Shown piece by piece: positions 36,715 through 45,696 of a stretch of 64,000 nucleotides of DNA (its first letter is position 1; each line of letters opens with the position of its first letter). This DNA comes from Moorella humiferrea. GTDB taxonomy: Bacteria > Bacillota > DSM-521 > Neomoorellales > Neomoorellaceae. The translations under genes were made by a program, and so were the position numbers. The stretch spans positions 1 to 64,000 of the forward strand of contig NZ_CP136419.1 in the NCBI RefSeq assembly GCF_039233145.1, read 5' to 3'. The notes under the pieces are model-generated. The model was not told where the DNA came from. It was given only the letters and a program-made list of their open reading frames with translations, and searched no databases.

Positions 36715-38073
36715 ATGCGGCAAGAAATCGTTCAAAAGCTGGAAAAAATCGTGGGTAGCGACAACTGCCGGTTGGATGCGGAAGTAAGGAACCTGCACAG
36801 CTTAAGCAAAAATTCCGCTCCGGAAGCCGTCGTGTATCCGGAGGACAGCCGGCAGGTAGCCGATATTTTGCGGCTTGCCGGAGAAGAGGGTCTACCCGTA
36901 GTGCCCTGGGGGGCCGGAACCATGGCCGGGCGCGGGTTGTTATCCCTTAATGGGGGATTGGTAATCAACCTCACCCGGATGAACAAGATCATTGAATATG
37001 ATTATGAGAATATGACTGCTTATGTGGAAGCAGGTATTCCTTTAGGTGAATTGCAGAAAACATTAAGGACTCACAACCTCTTTTGGCCGGTTGAGCCTGT
37101 TGAACCGGATACCTGCACCGTAGGCGGGTGTATAGCCGCCGGGGCTTCGGGTCCCAGTAAACTGGGATACGGTGACGTTAAATTCCATATATTGGGGTTG
37201 GAGGTCGTTTTACCTACCGGCGAAATTATTCGGACCGGTGGGAAAACCGTTAAAAACGTGCAGGATTACGACAACACCCGTTTTCTTGCCGGTTCGTGGG
37301 GTTCCCTGGGCATTATCACCAAGGCCATGTTGAAGCTGCGTCCCGTGCCGGAAAAAGAGACGACGGTCTTTTTATCCTTCAAGCAGTTGAAGGAAGCTAT
37401 TGGGGCGGCTCGCATTATCCGCAATGAGACATTGCCCCTCTCCCTGGAATTGCTGGACGATAATGCCATGGCCGTCTTGGCCCGGGCCGGTTGGCAGCCG
37501 CCGGGCAAGGGGGCGGGTGTTCTTGTCAGTTATAGCGGCTTCCGCGAGCAGGTAGACACCCAGGTGGACTATGTTAAAAAACAATTTTCCGGGGCCAGCA
37601 TCCTCGAAGGTGAGAAAGCGGTAGCGGCCTGGCGGGCACGCCGGCAGTTGTTCCCCGCTTTTGCTGGCAATACGGGAGCAGTAATGGTCAGCGCGGCCGT
37701 ACCCTTTACGGCCTTGGAAGAATTTATAACCCGGGCGCGGGAAGAACTGGACCGGAGCCGTAAAGGTTCGGCATTGATTTCCCATTTCGGCAACGGCCAC
37801 GTCCATATTTTGTTGGATGCGGCGCCCGAAACCTATGCCGGTGTCCAGGGGATAGTGAATACCCTGGCTTCCCTGGCAGAAAATCTGGGGGGCCTGTTGG
37901 TGGTCGACAACACTGAGGACTTATCTTTAACGCGACGCTGGGTCGAGGCACGGGGTAAGGCCATCATGGAATTGCTCTCCCGGATTAAGGCGGCCTTTGA
38001 CCCCAAGGGGATTATGGCTCCGAACAGCAAGGTCCTGGCCTATGTTACCAATAACAGCAGGGCGGTATCCTGA
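36715..38073 (+). CDS. Second FAD-linked oxidase subunit (GlcD/GlcE type)
   Basis: The 452-residue protein has a PP-loop PWGAGTMAGRGLLSLNGG, GGCIAAGASGPSKLGYG and a full oxidase C-terminal domain, so it is longer than the truncated GlcE of E. coli. It may be a non-identical flavin subunit of the same complex or a second dehydrogenase. AGGAGG lies 8 bases before ATG 36715, which follows the glcD stop by 13 bases. The final C-terminal histidine motif reads HFGNGHVHI. Confidence 0.85.
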   Translation: MRQEIVQKLEKIVGSDNCRLDAEVRNLHSLSKNSAPEAVVYPEDSRQVADILRLAGEEGLPVVPWGAGTMAGRGLLSLNGGLVINLTRMNKIIEYDYENMTAYVEAGIPLGELQKTLRTHNLFWPVEPVEPDTCTVGGCIAAGASGPSKLGYGDVKFHILGLEVVLPTGEIIRTGGKTVKNVQDYDNTRFLAGSWGSLGIITKAMLKLRPVPEKETTVFLSFKQLKEAIGAARIIRNETLPLSLELLDDNAMAVLARAGWQPPGKGAGVLVSYSGFREQVDTQVDYVKKQFSGASILEGEKAVAAWRARRQLFPAFAGNTGAVMVSAAVPFTALEEFITRAREELDRSRKGSALISHFGNGHVHILLDAAPETYAGVQGIVNTLASLAENLGGLLVVDNTEDLSLTRRWVEARGKAIMELLSRIKAAFDPKGIMAPNSKVLAYVTNNSRAVS

Positions 38074-38091
38074 AGCGAGGAGGAACAGGGA

Positions 38092-39387
38092 ATGGTAAAG
38101 ACATTTCGGCAGTATGAAGAAGATATCGTCCGTTGTAACCGCTGCGGTTTCTGTGAAGAGGTATGCCCTACCTATAAAGTGACCGGAGAGGAGTTCTCCC
38201 TGGCCCGGGGTCGTAATCGCTTAATGCGCCAGTCCATGGAAGGACATTTTGACTTAACAAAAGAGAAAGAGATAAACCACCATATTTATTCTTGTCTTCT
38301 CTGCGGCGCCTGCGCCGCCGCCTGCCCATCCTCGGTGATCACCGATACCCTGGTAAAAGCCGCTCGGGCAGAGATTACCAAAGCCAACGGCAATCCCTTC
38401 CCCATCCGCATGGCTTTACACGGGGTGCTGGCCAGGCAGAGACGTCTTACCCTGGGGGCCAAAGCCCTGCGGTTTTACCAGCGTAGTGGCGCCAGGTGGC
38501 TTGCCCGTCATACCGGTTTTCTGGGACTGTTGGGCTCCCTGGGTAAGGCCGAAGGACTGCTTCCCGACGTTCCGGCCCGAACTTTAAGGGAACGCCTGCC
38601 GGAAGTTTTAAAGAAACCGGCAAAACCACGCCACAAAGTGGCCTATTTTGCCGGCTGCATGATGAACAACTTCTTCCCCCAAATCGCCGAAGCCACATTG
38701 AGGGTTTTGCAGGAAAACGATATCGAGGTGGTGGTGCCGGAGTCTAACTGCTGCGGCATTCCCCATGAAGCCTACGGCGAGACGGAGATGCAAATTAAGC
38801 TGGCCAAAGAAAACCTGGATTCCTTTAAACGCCATGATGTCGAAGCGATAGTAACCGACTGCGCCAGCTGCGCCCACGGCCTCCATTATTACGCCGAACT
38901 CCTAAAAGACGATCCCCAGTATGGTCCTCTGGCCCAGGAGTTTTCTGCCAAAGTGAGGGAAGCTTCCCAGTATCTCGCGGAAGTAGGGTTTAAGAAAGAA
39001 ATGGGGCCGGTCAACGCTACGGTGACTTATCACGACCCGTGCCACGCCGTCCGCGGTATGAAGATCAAAGAACAGCCGCGCCAGATTCTGAAAAGCATAC
39101 CTGGGGTTAAATTTGTAGAGATGAACGAGGCCGACTGGTGCTGCGGCGGCGCCGGCTCTTATAACGTCACCCATTACGAACTGTCCCAGCGGATTTTGGC
39201 CCGCAAGATGGGCAACTTTAAAAAGACCGGAGCACAATATCTGGCTACTTCCTGTCCGGCCTGCCTGATGCAGTTGGCCCACGGCCTGGACGTCCACAAG
39301 CTTTCGGCCCGGGCCGTCCACGTTATGCAGCTTTTAGATCAGGCCTACCAGAACCGGTCGGCCAAAAGCGGCGCCAAGGCCGGTTAG
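38092..39387 (+). CDS. glcF: Fe-S oxidoreductase subunit (GlcF/LutA-like)
   Basis: The 431-residue protein has two [4Fe-4S] motifs, CNRCGFCEEVCP and CLLCGACAAACP, and two CCG domains (NCCGIPHEAYG, WCCGGAGSYN) as in glycolate oxidase GlcF and heterodisulfide reductase HdrB. It takes electrons from the two flavoproteins and hands them to a membrane or soluble acceptor. GGAGGAACAGGG precedes ATG 38092. It completes a three-gene operon. Confidence 0.92.
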   Translation: MVKTFRQYEEDIVRCNRCGFCEEVCPTYKVTGEEFSLARGRNRLMRQSMEGHFDLTKEKEINHHIYSCLLCGACAAACPSSVITDTLVKAARAEITKANGNPFPIRMALHGVLARQRRLTLGAKALRFYQRSGARWLARHTGFLGLLGSLGKAEGLLPDVPARTLRERLPEVLKKPAKPRHKVAYFAGCMMNNFFPQIAEATLRVLQENDIEVVVPESNCCGIPHEAYGETEMQIKLAKENLDSFKRHDVEAIVTDCASCAHGLHYYAELLKDDPQYGPLAQEFSAKVREASQYLAEVGFKKEMGPVNATVTYHDPCHAVRGMKIKEQPRQILKSIPGVKFVEMNEADWCCGGAGSYNVTHYELSQRILARKMGNFKKTGAQYLATSCPACLMQLAHGLDVHKLSARAVHVMQLLDQAYQNRSAKSGAKAG

Positions 39388-39400
39388 ATAAAAAGATTTT

Positions 39401-39430
39401 GCCTCCTGCCTGCGGCAGGGGGCTTTTTTA
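39401..39430 (+). terminator. Terminator after the glycolate oxidase operon
   Basis: GCCTCCTGCC pairs with GGCAGGGGGC around TGC, followed by TTTTTT. Confidence 0.9.
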
Positions 39431-39480
39431 TTTCATACACCCCGGCAGGGCTGAATAGGATCATCTTGGGGGGTGAGGAG

Positions 39481-40257
39481 ATGATCCTGTTGTGGCGCCA
39501 ACGCCGGTTGTTAAACTTCCTGCTTCCGGCATTTATATTTTTCCTCGGACTTTACCTGGGAGCCAGGTTCGCCGATTATCAGCCCCTGGCCACAGTTGCT
39601 GGGCGGAGCAAAAGACTGCTGCCCATTTATAGCGTCGCCACAAAGGAAAAAAAGGTGGCCCTTTCCTTTGACGCGACGTGGGGGGCCGAGTATACACCGA
39701 AACTTTTGGCCACTTTAAAGCAGCATAATGTGCGTACAACTTTTTTTCTAACTAATATCTGGCTGGAAAAATATCCCGATATAGCCAAACAGATCGCCGC
39801 CGCCGGCCATGAAATCGGCCTTCATTCGGCCACCCATCCCCATTTTACCGCTTTGAGCGAGGCAGAAATGGAGCGGGAGCTCCAGGAAAACAGTAAGAAG
39901 GTACAGGAGATCACGGGATACAAGGCGGAACTCTTCCGGCCGCCCTTCGGCGATTATAACGATGCGGTAATCCGGACCGCCGAGCGCCTGGGGTACCGGG
40001 TCATCCAATGGGATGTAGATTCCCTTGATTGGCAGGAACATATGACGGCGACGGCCATCCTGGAGCGGGTATTGAAAAATATAAAGCCGGGGTCTATCGT
40101 CCTTTTCCACAATAACGGCCGCTATACAGCCGACGTGCTGGGTCCCCTGCTGGAAAGGCTCAAGGCCGACGGTTACCAGGTTGTGCCGGTGGGGGAACTG
40201 ATTATCAAGGGAGATTATTATATTGACCACGCCGGCGTCCAGCATCCCGGGCAGTGA
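39481..40257 (+). CDS. Polysaccharide deacetylase (NodB family), membrane-anchored
   Basis: The 258-residue protein has an N-terminal membrane segment (about residues 10-30), then a NodB domain: SFDATWG with the first metal/acid residues, HSATHPHF with the zinc histidines, RPPFGDYN and WDVDSLDW. It removes acetyl groups from peptidoglycan or another cell-wall sugar polymer outside the membrane, like PdaB-type sporulation deacetylases. ATG 39481 lies after GGGGGGTGAGGAG. Confidence 0.88.
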   Translation: MILLWRQRRLLNFLLPAFIFFLGLYLGARFADYQPLATVAGRSKRLLPIYSVATKEKKVALSFDATWGAEYTPKLLATLKQHNVRTTFFLTNIWLEKYPDIAKQIAAAGHEIGLHSATHPHFTALSEAEMERELQENSKKVQEITGYKAELFRPPFGDYNDAVIRTAERLGYRVIQWDVDSLDWQEHMTATAILERVLKNIKPGSIVLFHNNGRYTADVLGPLLERLKADGYQVVPVGELIIKGDYYIDHAGVQHPGQ

Positions 40258-40288
40258 GGTTGGAAAAAATATTTTGCAGAAAGGTGAT

Positions 40289-41728
40289 GTGTGTTACAAT
40301 AAAACCGTGAAGACCCAAGGGCGGGCGCCTCTCTGGGAGGCGCTTTTGAATTACAGGCGTCGACGCCTTAATTCCTGGCATACCCCCGGGCATAAAAACG
40401 GGGCCTATACTTGGCCTGGGTGGCGCCAAACCCTGGGGGAGGAAACCCTGGCTCTGGACCTCACCGAAGTCCCTGGACTGGACAATCTGGCCTGTCCAGC
40501 AGGAGCCATCCGTAAGGCCCAGGAGAAGGCCGCGGCCTTTTACGGTGCGGCGCGGACCTTTTTTTTGGTCAACGGTGCCAGCAGCGGGTTGATGGCTGTA
40601 ATTATGGCCACCTGCCGCCCCGGTGACGAGGTTATTTTACCCCGTTATGCCCACCGTGCCGTTTTTAGCGGGTTAATTTTAAGCGGAGCCAGGCCGGTTT
40701 ATTTGCCGGAGGAATGGCTGGCCTCGCCTGTCGTTCCCCTGGGAGTGACGCCGGCGGCCCTGGCCCGGACCTTGAAAGACCATCCCCGGGCGCGGCTGCT
40801 CATCCTGGTTCATCCAACCTACGAGGGGATCGTTCCCCGCACCCGGGAGTTGATAGATCTGGCCCACGCCCATGGCCTGGCCGTTTTAGTCGATGCCGCC
40901 CACGGGGCCCACTTCGGTCTGGAGCCGCGGTTGCCGCCCGCTCCTTTGGCCTTGGGCGGAGATTATGTGGTCCAGAGTACCCACAAGACCATGGGGGCCC
41001 TCACCCAGGCGGCCATGTTGCACTTGCGCCAGGGGGAGGCGGCGGAGACAGTGGCGGCTTCCCTGAACCTTATACAGACCACGAGCCCTTCCTATCTTCT
41101 CCTGGCTTCCCTGGACACTTCCCGGCTGCTGGCGGAGGAACGGGGACGACGGGACTGGAGCCGGACCGTCGACAGGGTGCTGCAGTTGCGGCAGAAACTG
41201 GCGGCTGCCGGCATACCTTGCCTTGAATCCGAGGACGTGCGGGGAGCGGCGGCAGCCGGCCTGGACGTCACCCGCCTGGTAATACCGGCGACCGCCTTTG
41301 GTACCGGTGGCATTGAGGCGGCGGCCTATTTACGGCGGGCCGGTCAGGAAGTTGAGCTGGCCGGCCCGGATTATATCCTGCTTATCATCACCCCCGGCGA
41401 CGGGTGGGACAAAATCGCCTCCCTCTTTCAGGCCCTGGTGCGGGCGGCAAAAGTATTGCCGGCGGGGGGTGGGGAGCAAGGGAAACGGCTGTTCCATCCC
41501 TGGACAGGCCGTCCCCGGCAGGTTCTAACGCCGCGAGAGGCCTGGCTGGCTCCCCGTCGTGAAGTATCCTTGAAGGAGGCCCGCGACCGGATTTGCGCCG
41601 AGCTGATCGCTCCCTGCCCTCCGGGTACGGCTTTGGTCGTTCCCGGAGAGGTGCTGGATGAAGGGGTGCTCACCGTTTTGGCCTCATTCCGGGGCGAAGA
41701 GGGCAGGGTTTGGATAGTAGACCATTAA
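40289..41728 (+). CDS. Orn/Lys/Arg decarboxylase-family protein (YaaO/SpeA-like)
   Basis: The protein of about 479 residues is a fold-type I PLP decarboxylase with NSWHTPGHKNG, FLVNGASSGLMAVIMATC, VDAAHGAHFG and the cofactor lysine in VVQSTHKTMGALTQAAM. It would decarboxylate arginine, lysine or ornithine to a polyamine precursor; the substrate is unknown. The start is uncertain: GTG 40289 has AAGGTGAT upstream, GTG 40307 and an upstream ATG frame from 40223 are alternatives. It precedes tmk, as yaaO does in Bacillus. Confidence 0.88.
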   Translation: MCYNKTVKTQGRAPLWEALLNYRRRRLNSWHTPGHKNGAYTWPGWRQTLGEETLALDLTEVPGLDNLACPAGAIRKAQEKAAAFYGAARTFFLVNGASSGLMAVIMATCRPGDEVILPRYAHRAVFSGLILSGARPVYLPEEWLASPVVPLGVTPAALARTLKDHPRARLLILVHPTYEGIVPRTRELIDLAHAHGLAVLVDAAHGAHFGLEPRLPPAPLALGGDYVVQSTHKTMGALTQAAMLHLRQGEAAETVAASLNLIQTTSPSYLLLASLDTSRLLAEERGRRDWSRTVDRVLQLRQKLAAAGIPCLESEDVRGAAAAGLDVTRLVIPATAFGTGGIEAAAYLRRAGQEVELAGPDYILLIITPGDGWDKIASLFQALVRAAKVLPAGGGEQGKRLFHPWTGRPRQVLTPREAWLAPRREVSLKEARDRICAELIAPCPPGTALVVPGEVLDEGVLTVLASFRGEEGRVWIVDH

Positions 41729-41754
41729 GATGTTGATGAAGAAGGTGACATTGC

Positions 41755-42402
41755 TTGCCCGGCGGCCTTTTTATCACCCTGGAAGGCCCCGATGGGGCCG
41801 GAAAGACCACCCAGATAAAGTATTTGGAACATTTTTTTCATGGACAGGGCATGGCCGTTGTCTGCACCCGGGAACCGGGGGGCACCCCCCTGGCGGAAGC
41901 CATCAGGCGGCTGCTGCTGGAACCGGCATACACTCCCATAGACGGTCGTGCCGAAATTTTACTCTATGCCGCCGCCCGCGCCCAGCACGTCGCCATGCGC
42001 ATCCGGCCCGCCCTGGCGTCCGGTGAGGTTGTCCTCTGCGACCGCTTCATTGATTCTACCGTGGCCTATCAGGGGTACGGGCGCCGCCTGGATATAGAAA
42101 TGGTGCGCCGGGTGAACGAATGGGCGACGGGGGGATTACTGCCTGACCTTACCCTTTTAATCGATGTGCCGGTGGAAGTTGGTTTGGCACGGCTCCGGCA
42201 AAAAAGAGACGTGGACCGCCTGGAAGGAGAAGAACTGGAATTTCACCGGCGGGTGCGGCGGGGCTACCTGGAATTATGGCGGCTGGAGCCGGAACGCATC
42301 CGCCTCATTGACGGCAGGGGTACGCCTGAAGACGTCTGGAGGCGCATTAAAGGGGTGGTGGAACCCTGGTTGGAGGCGCGCGTAAAAGGGAGGGACGGTT
42401 AA
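41755..42402 (+). CDS. tmk: Thymidylate kinase
   Basis: Tmk phosphorylates dTMP to dTDP. The 215-residue protein has the P-loop ITLEGPDGAGKTTQ, the DR motif in VLCDRFIDSTVAYQGYG and an LID region RLRQKRDVDRLEGE. TTG 41755, 6 bases after AGGTGA, gives the normal length. Its stop abuts the holB start. Confidence 0.95.
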   Translation: MPGGLFITLEGPDGAGKTTQIKYLEHFFHGQGMAVVCTREPGGTPLAEAIRRLLLEPAYTPIDGRAEILLYAAARAQHVAMRIRPALASGEVVLCDRFIDSTVAYQGYGRRLDIEMVRRVNEWATGGLLPDLTLLIDVPVEVGLARLRQKRDVDRLEGEELEFHRRVRRGYLELWRLEPERIRLIDGRGTPEDVWRRIKGVVEPWLEARVKGRDG

Positions 42403-43290
42403 ATGGCGACAGAAAAATCCCCCGCCTTTGTCAACGCCCGCCGGCAGCTGCAGCAGGCCTTGAAGAAGGGTAAGGTGGCCCATGCCTATCTCTTTACCGG
42501 CGGGGATGAGGAAGCCCGGATAGAACTGGCCGAGTACTTGGCCGCGGTCTTGAACTGCCGCGAGCCCTCAGGTGAAGAACCGTGCGGCTGCTGCCGCTCC
42601 TGCCGGCAGATGGCGGGTGGTAACCACCCCGACTTCCATCTTGTTCGCCCCCAGGGGGCCACGTTGAAAATAGAGCAGATTCGTGAACTGGAAAGGCGCC
42701 TGGCCTTACGTTCCTTCCAGGGAGGAGCACGGGTAGCCGTTTTGGCTGGAGCCGAAACCATGACTGAAGCGGCGGCCAACTGTCTGCTGAAAACCCTGGA
42801 GGAGCCGCCGCAAGGAGCTTACCTCATTTTACTGGCAAAACGGCCGGATTTGCTGCCGGCCACCATCCGGTCTCGCTGTCAAGAATTGCATTTAAAGGAT
42901 GAGGAAGAGGAAGCCTTTGCCGGCATTAACTATTGGCAGCGCCTAATGGGGGCCGATTTGAGGGCAATGGCGCAGGAAATCCTGCCGGACCTGGAAAAAG
43001 AAGAGGACCTCAAAGGCATCCTCGAAGCTATGTCACTGGCCTGCCGCGATCAGCTTGTCTGGCAAATGACCGGTACGGAAAAACTATTATTGCGACCGGA
43101 AGGTTTTTTGCCGTCGTCCATGACACCGAGACAACTGTGGCACTGTTACCGCTTAATTCAGGAATGCCGGGCGGCTGTAGACCATAACGGCAACCGCCGC
43201 CTGATACTGGAAGCTTTAATGTTTAATCTTCTTGAAATAAAGACAGGGGAGGTGAGGGGTGATAGTTACGGTTATAGGCGTGCGCTTTAA
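42403..43290 (+). CDS. holB: DNA polymerase III delta-prime subunit
   Basis: The 295-residue clamp-loader protein shows AHAYLFTGGDEEAR (degenerate P-loop), the zinc cysteines CREPSGEEPCGCCRSC, and sensor-like LLKTLEEPPQGAYLILLA followed by TIRSRCQ. It starts right after the tmk stop and its end overlaps the next gene by 32 bases. Confidence 0.92.
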   Translation: MATEKSPAFVNARRQLQQALKKGKVAHAYLFTGGDEEARIELAEYLAAVLNCREPSGEEPCGCCRSCRQMAGGNHPDFHLVRPQGATLKIEQIRELERRLALRSFQGGARVAVLAGAETMTEAAANCLLKTLEEPPQGAYLILLAKRPDLLPATIRSRCQELHLKDEEEEAFAGINYWQRLMGADLRAMAQEILPDLEKEEDLKGILEAMSLACRDQLVWQMTGTEKLLLRPEGFLPSSMTPRQLWHCYRLIQECRAAVDHNGNRRLILEALMFNLLEIKTGEVRGDSYGYRRAL

Positions 43291-44071
43291 AAAGGCCGGT
43301 AAAATATATTACTTCGACCCCGGGAACCTGGAGTTAAAGAAAGGCGATGCCGTAATCGTGGAAACAGCCCGGGGATTGGAGTTCGGCGAGGTGGTCATCC
43401 CGCCGCGCCAGGTCGATGAAAAACAAATCGTGCAGCCCTTGCGGCCGGTGATACGTCGGGCGACGGCCGCCGATATTGAACAGGTGCGTATAAATCAGGA
43501 AAAGGAGAAAGAGGCATTTGCCATCTGCCGGCAGAAAATCGCCGAGCATGGCTTGCCCATGAAGTTGATAGATGTGGAGTTCACCTTTGACGTCAGCAAG
43601 ATCGTTTTCTATTTTACGGCCGAAGGGCGGGTCGATTTCCGCGAACTGGTCAAAAGCCTGGCGGCCATTTTTCGTACCAGAATCGAATTGCGTCAGATAG
43701 GCGTTCGGGATGAAGCCAAACTCCTGGGAGGGCTGGGCTGCTGCGGCCGACCGGTTTGCTGCGCCACTTTTCTGGGGGAATTCGACCCCGTTTCCATTCG
43801 CATGGCCAAAGAGCAGAACCTGTCTTTAAATCCGAGTAAAATTTCGGGTCTCTGCGGGAGGCTCATGTGCTGTCTGCGCTATGAAAACGAGGTTTATGAA
43901 GAGGCACGGCGTCATTTTCCTCCGTGCGGCACAACGGTCCAGACGCCCGCCGGACCCGGGCGGGTGGCGGGGCACAACGTCCTTAAAGGAACGGTCTTTG
44001 TGGAGCTTCCTGAGCAAGGCACCATGGAATTTTCCCTGAAAGACATTGGGAGAGAAGAAAATGAGCGGTAA
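43259..44071 (+). CDS. ricT: RicT/YaaT PSP1-domain protein
   Basis: The 270-residue protein has a PSP1 domain with the cysteine-rich LLGGLGCCGRPVCCATF and ISGLCGRLMCCLRYE. In Bacillus RicT (YaaT) forms a Fe-S-containing complex that modulates RNase Y activity and sporulation phosphorelay. The position after holB is conserved. GTG 43259 follows GGGGAGGTGAGG and overlaps the holB end. Confidence 0.92.
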   Translation: MIVTVIGVRFKKAGKIYYFDPGNLELKKGDAVIVETARGLEFGEVVIPPRQVDEKQIVQPLRPVIRRATAADIEQVRINQEKEKEAFAICRQKIAEHGLPMKLIDVEFTFDVSKIVFYFTAEGRVDFRELVKSLAAIFRTRIELRQIGVRDEAKLLGGLGCCGRPVCCATFLGEFDPVSIRMAKEQNLSLNPSKISGLCGRLMCCLRYENEVYEEARRHFPPCGTTVQTPAGPGRVAGHNVLKGTVFVELPEQGTMEFSLKDIGREENER

Positions 44072-44381
44072 TTTCGCTATTACCAATGAAGGCACCCTCG
44101 CCGTTGCCCTGGCGGAATTGGAAGCCCATCTAGGTGAAGTTATGAAGGAAGTACGGCGCCTGCGGGCTCTGGCCCGATCCCTGGAAGAGGAAAACCAGCG
44201 CCTTAGAACGATAATGATTGCCGAACAGGCCGGGGAAGGCGGTTATCAAAGTTTGCTGCGTTTTTATGAAGAAGGGTTTCACGTGTGTCCTCCCCATTTT
44301 GCCCGGGTGCGGGATGGTGAGGGCTGCCTTTTCTGCTTGAGTTTTCTGGAGAAAAAAAAGGGGATGCCTTCCCATGGCTAA
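44061..44381 (+). CDS. yabA: Replication initiation control protein YabA
   Basis: The 106-residue protein has an N-terminal coiled coil (about 10-60) and a C-terminal zinc-binding motif, CPPHFARVRDGEGCLFC. YabA binds DnaA and DnaN and limits re-initiation. ATG 44061 follows GGGAGAGAAG and overlaps the ricT end. Order ricT-yabA-rsmI matches Bacillus. Confidence 0.88.
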   Translation: MSGNFAITNEGTLAVALAELEAHLGEVMKEVRRLRALARSLEEENQRLRTIMIAEQAGEGGYQSLLRFYEEGFHVCPPHFARVRDGEGCLFCLSFLEKKKGMPSHG

Positions 44382-45207
44382 CCTTTATTTGGTGGCTACC
44401 CCCATCGGTAACCTGGAGGACATTACCCTGCGGGCTTTAAAGATATTGGGAGAAGTCGATTTAATCGCCGCCGAAGATACCCGGCGCACCCGGGAACTTT
44501 TGGCCCATTATAATCTGCATACACCTTTGACGAGCTATCATCGCCACAACTTGAGGAGCAAAACGCCTTATCTATTAAAAATGCTGCTGGAAGGTAAAAA
44601 ACTGGCCCTGGTTTCTGACGCCGGAATGCCGGGCATCAGCGATCCTGGTGAAGAGCTGGTGCGGGAGGCTATAGACGCCGGGATCAACGTGGTCCCCATA
44701 CCCGGTCCCAACGCCGCCCTGGCCGCCCTGGTGGCTTCGGGGCTACCGACCTCCCGTTTTGTTTTTGAAGGCTTTCTACCCCGGAAGGGGAAGGAAAGGC
44801 GGGAGAGGCTGATCGCTCTGGCGGCGGAAGAGCGGACCCTGATTTTTTATGAAGCCCCCCACCGCCTGGTTAATACCCTTGATGATTTGCTGGCGGCCCT
44901 AGGGGACCGCAGGGTTGCCGTCGGGCGGGAGCTCACCAAAATGTTTGAGACGATATGGAGGGGGATGCTTTCGGAAGCGATAGCTTTTTTCCAGGCTAAC
45001 CCGCCCCGCGGGGAGATAACCCTGGTGGTGGCCGGGGCTGCCCCATCGGCCTCGTTCCAGTACGATCCAGCCCGGGCGGCGGCAGAAGTCAAAGAGCTGG
45101 AGGAAGCTGGGGTTGAGCGCAAAGCGGCCATGGCTATGATAGCCAGGCGCTACGGCCGGTCACGGCGGGAAATTTATCGCGCCTGTTTGGAAGAACGCCA
45201 AAAATAA
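44374..45207 (+). CDS. rsmI: 16S rRNA (cytidine1402-2'-O)-methyltransferase
   Basis: RsmI methylates the ribose of C1402 of 16S rRNA. The 277-residue protein has the family start LYLVATPIGNLEDITLRAL, AEDTRRTRELL and VPIPGPNAALAALVASGLP. ATG 44374 overlaps yabA by 8 bases. The methyl donor is SAM. Confidence 0.96.
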   Translation: MANLYLVATPIGNLEDITLRALKILGEVDLIAAEDTRRTRELLAHYNLHTPLTSYHRHNLRSKTPYLLKMLLEGKKLALVSDAGMPGISDPGEELVREAIDAGINVVPIPGPNAALAALVASGLPTSRFVFEGFLPRKGKERRERLIALAAEERTLIFYEAPHRLVNTLDDLLAALGDRRVAVGRELTKMFETIWRGMLSEAIAFFQANPPRGEITLVVAGAAPSASFQYDPARAAAEVKELEEAGVERKAAMAMIARRYGRSRREIYRACLEERQK

Positions 45208-45234
45208 AAAAAGGCGCCCGGGGCGCCCTCTTTT
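45208..45234. terminator. Bidirectional terminator between rsmI and abrB
   Basis: GGCGCC (45213-45218) pairs with GGCGCC (45222-45227) around CGG. An A-run lies on the left and T-run on the right, so it can end transcripts from both sides. Confidence 0.85.
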
Positions 45235-45252
45235 GCAAGTCATGTACCTTTT

Positions 45253-45510
45253 TTAGACGGCCTTGGCCTGCTGGCTCATGGCTTCCAGGCAGGCGCGGCA
45301 GACGTTTTTACCGTGGAAATTGACGGTATCCTCCGCGTTGCCGCAGAAAACACAGCCGGGTTGATACTTTTTAAGGATGATCTTTTCGTTGTCGACGTAA
45401 ATCTCCAGCGCATCCTTTTCGTCGATGCCGAGGGTACGCCGCAACTCAATGGGAATGACGACCCGGCCGAGCTCGTCCACTTTACGGACAACACCGGTCG
45501 ACTTAATCAT
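45253..45510 (-). CDS. abrB: AbrB-family transition-state regulator
   Basis: The 85-residue protein has the AbrB DNA-binding fold: STGVVRKVDELGRVVIPIELRRTLGI. It also carries a C-terminal CVFCGN and CRAC pair that may bind zinc. AbrB represses many post-exponential genes. GGAGGGG precedes ATG 45510. Two Spo0A boxes lie just downstream of its promoter, as at B. subtilis abrB, so Spo0A probably represses it at sporulation onset. Confidence 0.92.
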   Translation of the reverse strand: MIKSTGVVRKVDELGRVVIPIELRRTLGIDEKDALEIYVDNEKIILKKYQPGCVFCGNAEDTVNFHGKNVCRACLEAMSQQAKAV

Positions 45511-45528
45511 GGCTCTCCCCTCCTCTAT

Positions 45529-45545
45529 TTCAACATGTTTCGACA
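45529..45545 (-). promoter_or_regulatory. Tandem Spo0A (0A) boxes in the abrB leader
   Basis: On the minus strand TGTCGAA (45545-45539) matches the 0A box exactly, and TGTTGAA (45535-45529) differs at one base. They are 10 bases apart, one helical turn. They lie just downstream of the predicted transcription start, where Spo0A~P would block abrB transcription. Confidence 0.65.
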
Positions 45546-45555
45546 ACCTGTCTAT

Positions 45556-45584
45556 ATGGTACCAGCGTTTCCAGTAATAGTCAA
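45556..45584 (-). promoter_or_regulatory. abrB promoter
   Basis: On the minus strand TTGACT (45584-45579), 17 bases, then TACCAT (45561-45556). The start of transcription would be near 45549. Confidence 0.7.
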
Positions 45585-45633
45585 CCATAATTTGGCCAGA
45601 AAAATAGCCTTCTGGCGCCATTATAGTCAAAAC

Positions 45634-45663
45634 TTGACAACTTGCTCTTTTTTTTAATATAAT
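45634..45663 (+). promoter_or_regulatory. metG promoter
   Basis: TTGACA (45634-45639), 18 bases, TATAAT (45658-45663). Divergent to the abrB promoter. No T-box or riboswitch was found in the 33 bases before the gene. Confidence 0.8.
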
Positions 45664-45696
45664 ACACCTGAATTTGCCGAAAGGGGACGACGGGAT

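Noticed and set aside
40223-40307. Upstream start of the decarboxylase gene at 40223
   Set aside because: It overlaps the end of the deacetylase gene in another frame, has no ribosome site and adds residues without family likeness.
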